A stretch of 64,000 bases of DNA from Apiospora phragmitis. Taxonomy: Eukaryota > Ascomycota > Sordariomycetes > Amphisphaeriales > Apiosporaceae. Below the pieces are notes generated by a model. The model ran no database searches and was not told where the DNA came from. It was given only the letters and a program-made list of their open reading frames with translations. Position numbers and translations under genes: made by a program. Location: positions 8,370,001 through 8,434,000 of the forward strand of contig JAQQWL010000011.1 of NCBI GenBank assembly GCA_038363925.1, given 5' to 3'. Shown piece after piece: positions 10,901 to 22,394 of this stretch. How positions within the stretch are numbered: position 1 is the first letter of the stretch; the number at the start of each line of letters is the position of its first letter.

Positions 10901-12962
10901 CCTGTCGCCAGGCACAGCATGACTGTTAATCGAATCGAATGGTCTCGATCACTGCTGTACCTTATTCACCTTATTATACCTGCATAGGATGGAGGGAGTC
11001 GAATCGAATCACGATCTCGCCCGCTCCTTATAGTTTATAATCCACATTACCTCCTTGGAACTTGAAATCATTCGAAACGATGAGCCAGGGAAAATTAAAT
11101 TTGAAATGTCCAGTACCCATAAACCCTATCTTATCTCGATGTTTTGTTTTCCGGGAGCCGTTCCTTGCCTATCCGGTGCAAAACATTGGGCGTCTCGAGC
11201 GGTAATTCTATGCTCGTGTAGCAGTGCAGTACCACTGCCTACCGTCCAGTGAGCGAACCGTTTCAATCTTGGAGGGGTTTCGCCATTCCACAAGTCCCAG
11301 CACCGTAATATGCAATAATTACCATACCACCACACAATGACAACAACTCGATATACATAATCACGCCTGAGTATATCAAATGTAAATCACTACTATATAC
11401 ATCTACTATGCAATGTGTGTAATGGACACACGCACACAATCTAGGACACGAGATACATCAAATGTATGACTGTTGAGTTCCTTCCCAAGACTTCTCCTTT
11501 ATCGCCAGGTCTCCTTTTTGAGCACGTACCGTAAAGCAGGTGCCTACCTGCCTCCAGTGCAGGCTCGCGCTGAGATAATCCTGACAAGATTAAAGTACCT
11601 GCCCAGCGAGCTTTCAAGTGTCCGGTGGAGTCTGAGAGAGGGCTGTGGGAAAAGGTGGGGAAACTGAGGACCTGAACTGAACAACTGAACCCGGACCGAA
11701 AGTTTGGGCTACATACGTATGGTCAGGATGGCTAAGGATACGCAACCGAATCATGAACCGCACGCCCCCTTCTCCCTCTCTCTTCTCTCCCCATCAGAAA
11801 CGGAAATAGAAGTGGCTAGGTCAGCTCCATACACTGTGCTTCTGCACGTTGCTGCTGCTGGCTGCGTCGTCGTATGCTCAGGCAGGTGTTCGGTAACCTA
11901 CCTACCTAACCTACGTCCTCCTCCTCCCTCCCCCTTCCTTGACCACCTACCACGCCTACAGTATCATGCCATGCCTACAGTCAGTGTGTGCTGGGGGGTA
12001 TGTACTTACAACCTACTTGCCTAGTCCAGGTAGTAGTTAGCTCAGGCTGGACACGGGCTCTCTCTCTCACTCAGTTGATTACTCCAATGTACCCGGCCAA
12101 ATAGAAGCCCAGCAGACAACGGCGGCGCTTGTTGCGTATCGATCAGTGAATGGACTGGGACTGATACGTCCCGTCTGTCGGGTGGGTATTCCCCCCCTCT
12201 CTCTCCTTCCCACGACACCCCCTCCCCCCCCCCCCTTCTCCCCTCTGCCTGGGCCAGCATTGGGCTTTGGGGTAATAATAATAAGTAATCCAGGTAATGT
12301 ACCAGCATGTATGTACATCCTCCATCCGTTGATACGTGTGTTGGAAGGACAGACGGGCACTATCGCTACGCTGAGAGGCGCGAACAAGCCCGGTGCATGG
12401 CAGCTGCCGCTTTGTACACATTCAGTACCTCCCTCCCTCTCATTCCCATTCCACGCTTCCAAGGCATACCATTATTACCAAGCGTAGTCCGGTCCTGGAC
12501 TGTCCATGCCCGTCGACCACCACCACCACTAACCTACCACTCGAGTCTGACCTTTGTCTCCCTCTCTCCCTCTCCCGACAAAAAAAAAGAAATTATTATT
12601 ATTGCTACAATTATTTCTATCCAGCAAAGGCACAAATTAGACCTGGGCTTTATTCCACCTCTTCTTGGCTTCGACTTACTGGTCTGCCTTCATTCCCACC
12701 CACACACGCACACAATACCTACATCCAATCACCCAAACCACACTCGCACTAGACCACTTGCTGCTACCACCCTCTCCAACCAATGCATCCACCCAACCCT
12801 CGCCCTTGAATCTCACCACAACTTTGATCTTCTTGCTTGCTCACCTTGCTTCTTTGCTTTGCTTTTGCTCACTTGCACGTACGCTTCAACGACCGCATAA
12901 GTCTCGAATCTATGCTTCTTCTCTCGTTGAACTGAAGTTATAACTACTCCTATCACGCGGCA
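4925..12962. other. 8-kb gene-free stretch between divergent genes
   Basis: No open frame above about 125 codons shows recognisable domains, biased codon use or plausible splice chains on either strand. The stretch carries scattered short motifs (ACCTACCT-like runs near 7946, 9518 and 11891; ACTCCGTA at 5349 and 8231), a strong imperfect hairpin at 6951-6995, and CT-rich tracts with a long C run (about 12223-12235) before the C2H2 gene. It probably contains the promoters and long leaders of the DUF3602 gene (left, minus) and the C2H2 regulator (right, plus), and perhaps non-coding RNA. Confidence 0.5.
6951..6995. repeat. Imperfect inverted repeat (17-bp arms)
   Basis: The left arm GGTCAACCTCAACATAG (6951-6967) is matched by its reverse complement at 6974-6995, interrupted only by a four-base GTGA insert (6984-6987). 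The loop is six bases. The match is exact on both sides of the bulge. It could form a stem in DNA or in a transcript. No gene is adjacent within 2 kb and no transposon ends were recognised around it. Confidence 0.75.
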
Positions 12963-14697
12963 ATGGCCTCCTCTAAGGTATATCATCCCACTTATTCCTG
13001 GGGGAGCTGGAGTCCCGGGACAGGACACCCCATGCTGATCACCTTGTGTGCCACAACAGGATATGTCGACAACAGTAACGAGGCCATTGAACCAGCACCG
13101 TCAGTCGCTGACATCGAGCTCTACAAACCCCCTAGCCAACACTCGATTACCCTCCCACTCCCGCAACAACTCCCACACCCACGCCCACTCGTCGCTCTCC
13201 GGGGCTTTCAATGCCCATCGTGTGACACGCCGCAAGAGCATGACCAACCCAGGAGCCAACGTGGCGGCAGTAGCAGCTGCTCTCAGCGAGGCTGGTGACA
13301 TGATGACTGCTCTGCCCATCACTTCCACCGCCCGGCGGGGCACCCTCTCGAAGCCCGCCGTCGTCCGGTCGACCATGCCCAGCAGCCTTCCTTCTCCGCC
13401 GGGCAGCCTCCCGTCCCACAAGTTCATGATATCTGGAAAGCCCGAGAGTCAAGAGAGTGCCATCGACGATGACTCCAACGACATGTCAGGCGAGGACGTC
13501 GGAGAAAACGGATTGCAGACGGCCAAGGTTCGGCGTGCTAGTGACGGCCAGCCACTGTCCAAAGATGGCAAGAAGAGCAACCGCCCTGACCTCCGCTGCG
13601 AAAAGTGCGGCAAGGGATACAAGCATAGCAGTTGCCTGACCAAGCATTTGTTCGTGCCCATTTTCTTGCCCGTATTCTCCTCCCCGCAGTCCCCTGTCAC
13701 GGTTGCCGGCTAGAGTCGTGTCAGAAAGCTGAGGTCAAGGACCCGCTACCGGATATGCCCTCCCTCCCCGAGCCCCGGCCTATGATTGTTGGATAATTGT
13801 GTTGACGATTTCCCTGGCTAGGTGGGAGCACACTCCGAATGGTCATACACATCCAAGCTTCTCATTTCCAAACACCAGCAAGTTCAGCTTCTCGAGGCCG
13901 CCTCAGTGTTGGTGCAGATGAATACCGTCATGGGCAACGACATGGACGCGACCACGCCACCCGACTCGGCTAGAGACTTTGCCAGCGATGCCGGGTCGGC
14001 ATCCCCCACCGCCTCTGGTTATTCTGACCAACACGACGGCCACAGTTCAGCCGACACCACACCCCCGCCCCAAGCCGACCCTTTTCGAAGCATGTCCAAG
14101 AGGTACAGCAGCAGCAGTGGGTATGCGCGGTCCTACCAATCGACCACGTCGAATGGGTTCCTTTCCGGAAGTATCCCTAGTGGATCCGGGCTCGGGCATA
14201 ACCGTCAGGGTAGCACGGACCGTCGCCCCCCATCTTCGGGTATGAACAACACTGGCCAAGAAGATCGCGACCTTGCCGCAGCCGTGGAGCTGCTTAGTTG
14301 CAGCTTCAACAGCAATGGAGGTCGGGATAGCAGGCTGCCCAACGATGCGCCCCCCGTGCCACCGTTGCCGGCCCAATACCTCGACCAAGCGGCCACGAGC
14401 ACAAGCTTCATGGATAGCTTCTCCCCATTTGCGAACAGCTATTCGGCCCGACAGATGCCCGAGAGCTTCACGCGGGGCGAGTCTCGCTTCACTCGTCACG
14501 ACGAGGATGTGAAGATGGAAGACAGCGATGGCGGCAGCATGGACGACGAAGACGATCGTCGCTCCAGGGCTCGCAACAGTGAAGAAGACGATGAGGGCGT
14601 CTTCGGGCGTATGGAGGGAATAAGAGAAGGAAAGCCTGCAGATGCGGCACCCTGGAGAAACCAGCGCAGTACGCTGACTCCCATGGGGATGACATGA
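12963..14697 (+). CDS. Single-finger C2H2 transcription regulator, frame broken just after the finger
   Basis: Exons 12963-12977 (MASSK), 13060-13649 and 13822-14697. Closing one missing base gives about 493 residues. The only zinc finger is CEKCGKGYKHSSCLTKH-L-WEH (C-x2-C-x12-H-x3-H), split by the 172-bp intron after the Leu codon's second base. It is followed by SKLLISKHQQVQLLEAAS, a conserved-looking helix continuing the finger module. The rest is low complexity: Ser/Thr-rich N-terminus with likely phosphosites and an acidic C-terminal tail (EDVKMEDSDGGSMDDEDD) that could act in activation. Oddity: after WEHTP the sequence reads CCGAATGG where the downstream frame needs one more base (about 13835). 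Without it the protein ends soon after the finger. DNA target and function are not known to me. It is preceded by a CT-rich leader, as is usual for fungal regulators. Confidence 0.78.
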
Positions 14698-16174
14698 CAC
14701 CATTATGGCATTTGTTGTTTCCTTTGTGTACCACTTAAACGTATATTCACCACATGTTGTAAAAGTGGTGGTTCGCTCTCGCCACCGAACCTCAGCACCG
14801 AAGAGTGGAGGGCCCTTGGCGGTACACTCCACGAGGTTAAAGTGAGGATCGGGAGGTGCGTCGAGTGAACACCGAATAACATATTCGACCTAAATAGATC
14901 CTTGGAGGGTCTCGAGGCAAAGAGTAGAATGTCTAATATGAGAACCAAGACAAACTCGATTGTTCTCTGTATGAACCAATAAAGTCAAAATGAAAACACT
15001 CGACTTACATGAACCACGTGAAATATAAGCGTGAAAACCCTCCAGGAGTTGAAGATACAAAACATGGAAGAGATGCAGTTAAGGTAAGGCTGGAATAAGG
15101 AACTGGGTACTTACGAACTCGGGATGGTCTGATATCTATAAGCATGGGAGGCCATGAGATCTGCGATGTAGGTTGAAGATGGGTGCCATGTTCTGGTGTT
15201 TTGTTCCACCGGGAGAGGATAGGAGACTTTATGCAAGTTGTTGTCGCAATTCACCAGCTTATTATAGGAAACAGGTTGACTCATGGGCATACATCCAGGT
15301 GAACCTTTAGGGCTCTAATTATGTTATGTTGAGTGTATCACGGCTTGCGTAGAGTGTTGATGTAGTGTCGTTTGAATGAGCCATCATACTTGCTCATTGG
15401 CGCCACCTAAGGCTGCCGCTTAGCTCTTCATGGCTTGGCCTTCGGCACTCCAATACTGTCATATGTCAGTAGATACTCCGTAGAAAGGATGGAATTCCGG
15501 GAGCATGATGGATAATGGAGATAGCTGCATCGAGTCTCATGGCTGATGATTTGGATACCAGACACCAGGTACTCTGTAAATGGAGAAAATTGCCAGACCT
15601 CACAGCAGACAACCTCAGAGCATAAATAGCTGATATTCGAGGAGGGGACCATCGAGGTATATATGAAAGCAGCTGGCATTCAGGATTACAGGACCGAGTG
15701 CACATCAGTAAACGACCTTCTTTTCATGGTAGTAAGTGTTGTCGATCACAGATGACACCCCTGAGGATGAAGACTTCCTTTTCCTTATATTGATGGGATT
15801 TGACCGTAAACGATTTTTAGCGGTGGTTGGGTCAATCAAATCGCTAGTTGGCGTAGCGACCGAGCGACTGACGAACGAGGGACTTGTCTCACTGGAAGAA
15901 AAAACGCCAACAAGCTAAGCTACCTCTGGCCCGACGTCATCCAACGACCTAGCGACAACACTGCTCTTCTCTCCACAATTTCGCAGCATCTCCATCTCGA
16001 TGCTCACCTTTGCAAATCTGACGATCACCTGAATTTACCCTTCCCCGTCTTCTTCCCTTTCCCACCAGTCAGTCAGTCTCGCTTGATTGATTCCCGCGCC
16101 CATCCTTTCCTTCTTCTCCCCCATCGGAAAAAAGCATCCCGTTCGCACCTGGCAAGGAATCCAAGCCCACCACC
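14698..16174. other. Intergenic, no gene seen
   Basis: About 1.5 kb between two plus-strand genes. Short frames only, no domains. One ACTCCGTA copy lies at 15475-15482. The last 200 bp before 16175 are CT-rich, as expected of a fungal leader. Confidence 0.5.
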
Positions 16175-17380
16175 ATGCGCACGCGACGACAAGCACAGAA
16201 TAAGATAGCCGCCGCAACTGCGGAGCACTCTGAAGAGCCAGAAACCACTCCGGCGCCTGCCTCGCCCAATGTTGTCACCACCACCAAGATGGACAGCCCA
16301 GCTAAGGCCCCGACGACCGAGATGACGAAGCGCCGTGAATCCAAGCTGCCCAAGCCTGTTCAATTTCCTCTTGTTGTCATCCTGAGCCTCGCCTTCTCCT
16401 CGGTGGGCTATTCGCTCGTCTACCCTTGGACCAAAGGCGTATTGGCAGAGCATGCGCGAGTGCTGGACTCTTGGAACGAGGTTGCGCTCCTAACCGGTTG
16501 GAGAATGTAAGTCTGCGACAATCGCGCGCGCGTATAACCCCCCCTAGAGAGCTCAGCATCGCTAACTAGCACGCAAATCAGCTTCGAGCTGGCATTAGGT
16601 TGGTATGGCAACTACGATAGCAACGACCTGGTATCCCTGACTCTACTGTCTCATGGCCCTCCGGTAAGATCTGAATGGTCAAGTTTGCAATAGCGTTTCT
16701 GGCTGACCCAAGCCCTATAGCTGTATCTCCTGTCGGCGTTCTACAACACGCCAGCCCAGGCGCTGCTCCTTGCGCTCGGCATCGAGACGCTTTCAACTTA
16801 TCTTCCATTCCGGCTTTTGCGCTCGCTGTCGCCTATGCACGCCGACCCCTCGAAAGTTCACAATGCCGAGCTGCTTACCGATAAACCCATTGCGGTACTG
16901 ACCAGCCTACTATCGGGCGCCATCTTCACCATCAGCTTGTTTGCGGCGTATGCGACCTACCTGCCTCAATTCATGGTCGTGTACTTGAACAACCTGCCAT
17001 CCATTACTGCTGCGCACGAGGTCTACTATCTCAACCTTCTACCGGTCACCTTGCCGCTCGGATTCGCCGCCACCTCGTTCATCTTCACTCCCGCCGAGGC
17101 TGAGGAAGAGCCCAAGGTACCTGAGAGCGAAAACTTCGATCCCGCCGAGGCATCATTGAAAGAGACAGTCCGGTGGAATCTATGGGGATGGAGCAACAGA
17201 ACCAAAATGGTGATGAAGAGGACAGTTCTGCTAATGGCAATGACTGGCATCAACACTACGCTACAGACCGCACTCACTGTCGAAGGCGCTGAGGTGCCTG
17301 GCGCCCTTGCTTGGTCCTCGGTCTGGGTTGTTGCTTCAGCTGTTACTGGCTTGGCCTTGGGTGCTGTTGGAAGCGAGTAG
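16175..17380 (+). CDS. Multi-pass membrane protein, family not recognised
   Basis: Exons 16175-16506, 16582-16663 and 16721-17380 join in frame to 357 residues. Introns have clean GTAAG donors and CAG/TAG acceptors. The first ~60 residues are hydrophilic, Thr/Pro/Lys-rich and probably cytosolic. Five or six hydrophobic segments follow: FPLVVILSLAFSSVGYSLVY, LYLLSAFY...LALGIETL, IAVLTSLLSGAIFTISLFAA, LNLLPVTLPLGFAATSF, VLLMAMTGINTTLQ and WVVASAVTGLALGAV. A charged loop with several Glu residues (EAEEEPKVPESENFD) separates segments four and five. There is no signal peptide, transporter signature or catalytic motif that I recognise. The intact frame and good splice sites argue for a real, expressed gene. 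Function is unknown. Confidence 0.82.
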
Positions 17381-18642
17381 AAATACTCATGAAAGATGTG
17401 CGTTTTTTATCTCGTGGTCTTTGGCCAAGGAGTTAGCGGAGAAGGGAAAGGGCGAAAATGATGTGTCCGGAGTATATGATTCGCGCCCCTGGTATGACGA
17501 GTTTTTTCCATCTTGCACACGGATGAAAGGTGTCTCGCAATTCCTGGGAAGGGCTTCTGGTAGATTGATGGACTTCACGACAGCCTTAGTGCTAGGATAG
17601 GTACCTACTTAGGAGCCCATATGGTTGGTTCTTTATACCATTTTGACTGATACCAGTTCAGAGGTAGATAAAATTGTTTTTAATGTCGATCGAGCGGGTT
17701 GAAGATAGGAGAAGAATTACGAATGCCTATTGAATGAATGCCCAGTACTCCCTGCATCATTATCAGATATCAGACATTCCATGCTATCCTTCGGGCAGCC
17801 CACCTTTCAGCCCTACGGTGTGAGCTCATCGATTACATATAGCAGCTCCACCTCCAAGCAACCTCTTAATATAGCTGGTGGGCCTCTGTGGGAGGGTAGC
17901 TACATAATCTGGGGTAATAGCAGATTTGACATTATCGGAGATCCAATCAGAGCACCAAAGGCAGTAATGGATGCAACGCCTTTCAGCTTGTAGGCCTCTC
18001 CTGTACTACTCCTTTCATGCAACTGAGTCATGTACTTCCTGTAATGCCTGAAGTGTGCTTTTTCGATGGTAGACCTCAATATCAAGCGTGACGGAGAAAT
18101 CTACCCACCAAGCGGTAGTGAGCTCAAACGAGTGCCCCAATCAGGTACTTGATGAATATATTTCGATCTGTCAGTGCCAAGGCCAACAGTGCTAGAAGCT
18201 GGCCTTGGAAACAATCATACCTTACATGCCTTGGGACATACGTAATACTCTGTCCAGTACTCTGTTCTACAATAAGTGAAGCAGAAGCTTTAGGTAGACC
18301 CCCACCCCGGGAAGCTTGGCTCAGTTCGCTCAGTGCGCGCCCAGCGCCGAAGTTTTTCCGGCGGATAGGTGCCGAGCTAGGATTACCTTAGTAAGGATAG
18401 CTGCACGAGGTACGCGATTGAATGACGGGGGGCTTCGCGTTACAGCTTCCCCTAGTTGATGAACTGCGACGCCGACTTCTACTGTCTACCTGCTGTCACC
18501 GATTGCGTGGACCATCACCATCACCAACTGTTCACTCAAGTCTTTTCGCGCGCATTCGACCGCACTCATTTCCCCATAACCATGATAGCTGATCCTTGAT
18601 AAAGTTTGTCGCAAGAACTTGGCTTTCCTGCTGCATCGCAAC
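17381..18642. other. Intergenic, no gene seen
   Basis: About 1.26 kb between two plus-strand genes. Only short frames; no repeats or RNA genes noticed. It holds the 3' end of the membrane protein gene and the promoter of the ING/PHD gene. Confidence 0.5.
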
Positions 18643-20501
18643 ATGGCATCTGCAGTAGAGGCAAGCAGTCCTTCCATGGCCGATCCTGCGCCCGCTGCTA
18701 TCGCCGAGCGCAATAGTGACGAAATGGACATTGTCGATGAAGAACCTATGTCGCCGACAGAGAAGCCGGAGTCGGCAGTGCCAGCTCAACCTATCGAAGC
18801 ATCTACGACCAATAACGCGCTCGGCTCTTTCAACATGCGCGCCGATCCTGATGCGCAGGCAACCGTGTCCGACTACATCGATTTTGTCGACCATCTGCCT
18901 TCCGACATTCGTCGCTCCTTGACTCTGATCGGGAAACTCGATCAGACCTATGCGGATTCCTCCATCAATGTCAATAAGCTCACCTCAACCTGGAGCAAGC
19001 TCCCTACGCTTCCTGCGGATCAGCGGCCCCTACCTGCTCAGCTTCGCGCCGAGATATCTGAAAACCTCAACCGGGCTGTCAGCTCACGCACATCCTCATA
19101 CGCAGAAGCTTGTCGCATGTCCGACTATGTTAACCGCCATGTCAACCGTGCGAAGACCATCCTGGCCAAGCTCCAGACGATGCGAGAAAACTACCCTACC
19201 GAGGAACAGAGGAGCCCTGTGCAGACAAGATCCCCTCAGATGAGCCGGACACCCAAGGTCACGCTCCGGTTAGACAAAGATGGGCAGAAGGTGCGCGGGC
19301 CGCCTAGGATAACGGTCCCCGGCGAAGTTCTAGCACCATATGATGTGGACTTCAATGCCTACAGCTCATTGAGCGAAGAAAGCTCTGACGAGGAGATATC
19401 GGTGTCGCCCGCAAGAACGAGTCCTGCACCTCGGATTAAGCTGGTAAAGGCCCCCAAAGTGCCAAAGGATAAGGTCCCTAAAGCACCTCGCCAGCCCCGA
19501 CAGCAGGCTGTACCAGGTATGCCAATGCTATCTACGAGCACAGCGTTGGCAAAGCTGCAACCCCCGCCGGAGAACGCAGTACCGGGATCCCATGATGCCC
19601 CATGGCTTCAGCTCACTGCGTACGAACTTGCTAGGCTCAGGAAACGCATGAAGAAGAACGCCGTCTGGAGTCCGAGCGACACTATGATCGCACGGGAGCT
19701 CAAGAACCTGGGTCGCGGCATCGAAGCATACAGAGCTGCTGAGAGGAAGGCCAAGGATGAGGGCAGGCCATTTGAGCCTTCGCTGCCCGCCACTGTTGTA
19801 GATGCTGACTCGGGTGTTCAGCACCCTCCTGAAGGTGCTATCAGCGCAGAGGCTTTGGGTGCTGAAGAGGTTCAACTAAGCAATCGTGGTATGAAGCTCA
19901 ATGAAGCGAAGAAACTCAAGAGGGAAGCAATGTCCAAGTTGGCCGGTGACGATGCCGAAGAGTCCACGAGGAAGATGATTGAAACTGCACGCGCGCTCCT
20001 GAACCAAGAAGCTAGCCCATCGGTTGCTGGAAGCGTGCAAGAAAAGGTTCCGGAAGCTGGTCCATCTCAATCATCCTCGCAGTCACAAGGCAAAGCACCC
20101 AAGAAACCAAGAGAGAAAAAGCGGAAGCGAGACTTTGAGTCCGAAGTTCCCACAAAGGTCAAAGCCGAGACTATCGAGAACGGCGATGGCGTTCAGCAGT
20201 CTATCAAGCCTCAAGTGAAACGCACCAAGACTGAAACTCCAGTGCCGCCGCCTCAGATTCCCAGGCCCACGTCGCTGCCGCCTCCAGTCGAGACTCCCGT
20301 GCCGCCGCCGCAGGTTGTACAGTCTACCCCAGTCGTGTCTACAACGCCTGTGCCCCTTCCAGTACAACCGTCAGTACAACCGTCACCGAACTCGACTGCT
20401 TCGGCTGTCAAACCCGCCATCTCGCCGACTACAGGGACCAGTCCGGCCCCTGTGGCTATGCCCATGCGTGCGGCGACACCTGTCCCTGCGCCAACGAACA
20501 T

Positions 20502-20535
<34 letters not shown>

Positions 20536-21446
20536 AGCACTACAACCACTACGGTTCCCACCAAACCACCGGCGGGGACGCCTGTTCCGCCGCCCGCCAA
20601 AACATCAACTACTCCCATCCTACCACCGACTCGGGATCTAGGCAAGCGGGAGACGAGAAATGATCATAAGAGCCTACAGCCTCTCGCAACCAATGCGACG
20701 CCGAAGCAGCCTTCGTCTCGTGGTAACACTCCGGTTACCACGCCTGTCCCTGAGCCGCAGTCAGCGACCAGCCGTCGACCGGTGTCCCGCGGAAAAGCGG
20801 GCAGTCAAGAGCCGCCTGCTACTCTTACGGTAGAACGACCGCGACGAGCAAGTACGGCTCGTAACACTCCGGTGCCCCGGAACCTCGTCAGCCGAGTAAG
20901 CGGACCAAGCGCCCCGCACCAGGCGTTGTTACTTCAGCTTCAGGTGGCAAGAGCGCTGTCGGTAGCCGGAAAGTGCCACCGAAGAAGCGGCCTCGTGGAC
21001 TGAACAAAGCCACTTCAAGCAAACAAGTTGAAGCGGAAGCGGAGGTGGAGTTGGACGAAGATGGTAATGTCATCGACCCGGAGGAGCCGAGGTATTGCTT
21101 GTGCAATAGGGTCAGCTTTGGCACTATGATACAGTGCGATAACGTAGATGTGAGCCGCACCGAAAGCACTTCGAGTGAACCCTCCTATACTACTACTCCA
21201 AGCCCGACTGCAACCCCAGCACGTCACAGCACTCGCAGCAACAAGCGTCGCAAAGTCATGCATAATGATAGTCACAAACTGACAGGCCCGCGTACACAGA
21301 ACTGCAAGCAAGAGTGGTTCCATCTAGAATGCGTCGGACTCAATGCTATCCCGGCCCGTACAACGAAATGGTATTGCCCCGAATGCCGAGTAGCGCTGAA
21401 CATTGGTGGGCGTGGGGAGGTCACTTCCCGAGGGGTGAAGCTGTAA
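18643..21446 (+). CDS. ING-domain plus PHD-finger chromatin protein (Pho23/Yng-type)
   Basis: The protein is about 882 residues once one missing base is allowed. An N-terminal ING domain (about residues 75-180) reads DYIDFVDHLPSDIRRSLTLI and ends near NRAKTILAKLQTM. A very long disordered middle follows, rich in Pro/Ser/Lys with a nine-Asn run (about 20503-20530) and repeated TPVPPP blocks. The C-terminal PHD finger has the full Cys4-His-Cys3 set: YCLCNR, MIQCDN, NCKQEWFHLEC and WYCPEC. A 156-bp in-frame intron (21144-21299, CTGAC branch) splits the finger after CDN. ING PHD fingers bind histone H3 trimethylated at Lys4. Fungal members are subunits of the Rpd3L deacetylase (Pho23) or of acetyltransferases (Yng1, Yng2), and which one this is cannot be settled here. 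The frame changes near the CCCC run at 20875-20878, before the PRQPSKRTKRPAPG basic patch. Start chosen at the first ATG, before ASAVEASS. Confidence 0.85.
20503..20530 (+). repeat. AAC trinucleotide run coding poly-Asn
   Basis: An uninterrupted AAC-type run within the disordered part of the ING/PHD gene encodes about nine Asn residues. It is a likely length-variable coding microsatellite. Confidence 0.85.
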
Positions 21447-22394
21447 TGGCTATTGACAAGCGAGATTCTTAACAATTATATGGGGGTTTACGCATCGGGA
21501 CACTCCCCGGGATGGTGTATTTTACAAGGCAAAAGAGCGACTTTGGAACTTGGGAGGGTTAGCTGGAGTTGAGGACCATGGTTGCGATAACACCATTCAT
21601 CGGCCACGAAGTGTGATATTAGCTAATAGCAGCCAGCCCAGCACAACGAGAGATGCATGTTATAGGTTCGAAGATAGGCGATACTCGCGGACACAAAGCC
21701 ACCCTAGCCAAGAGGAAATGCGACGACGATTGTGACCATGGCCCATAGCTTTGTGGTGGTTGGCTCCGTAGGCTCCTTCTATACTAATCAATAAATGCGC
21801 CTGCTTGAAAGATATCATGTCCGATGTATATACGTGTATTTTGTTGCATATCCTCGGGCTTTCCTTGCTTCAATATAGGAATACGCTGACGACATGAGGT
21901 CAAACGTGCAAACTGCAACTTCCGGTGATGGATTGTACTGTAAGTGGTTGAGGCCAGTTACGACCGACCCCTTTGAAACAGCAGCTAACCTGGATATCGG
22001 AAAACAAAGACAGCCATTCCTGCCTACAACGTGTACGCCCGAAAAGCAACGCCGCTGAAATGTTGGGTAACAAAAAAAAGCCATTTGCGGAAACAATGGG
22101 CTCGAGGTGATGGATCGCATTTGCCTAGTGGAAAGTGGCAGATACTCTTAAGTATCTGTCTCCCTCGGCCGCCGAATTGGATCCATTGGTATAACGGGTG
22201 ACTGTCTGTATCGCTCTCGACTTTGCAAAGTTGATTCCATTTACATGATGAACTAATGGATGGATATGATCGACAGGAAATGGCCTGCCAACCCCGTTGT
22301 TCCTCCTCATTGCTTCTTCTGGTCATGGACTTGACTTCATCAAGACAAACTTACACATCGACGCACAGGAAACAACACGCGGCCTAAGGTGGCA
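21447..22394. other. Intergenic, no gene seen
   Basis: About 950 bp between two plus-strand genes. No coding character on either strand and no repeats recognised. Confidence 0.5.

Noticed and set aside
12307..12900. 197-codon frame before the C2H2 gene
   Set aside because: CT-rich leader sequence giving Pro/Ser/His-rich nonsense; no domain.
21660..21685. GGTTCGAA box, possible tRNA
   Set aside because: No pairing stems around it; an isolated match to the T-loop consensus.
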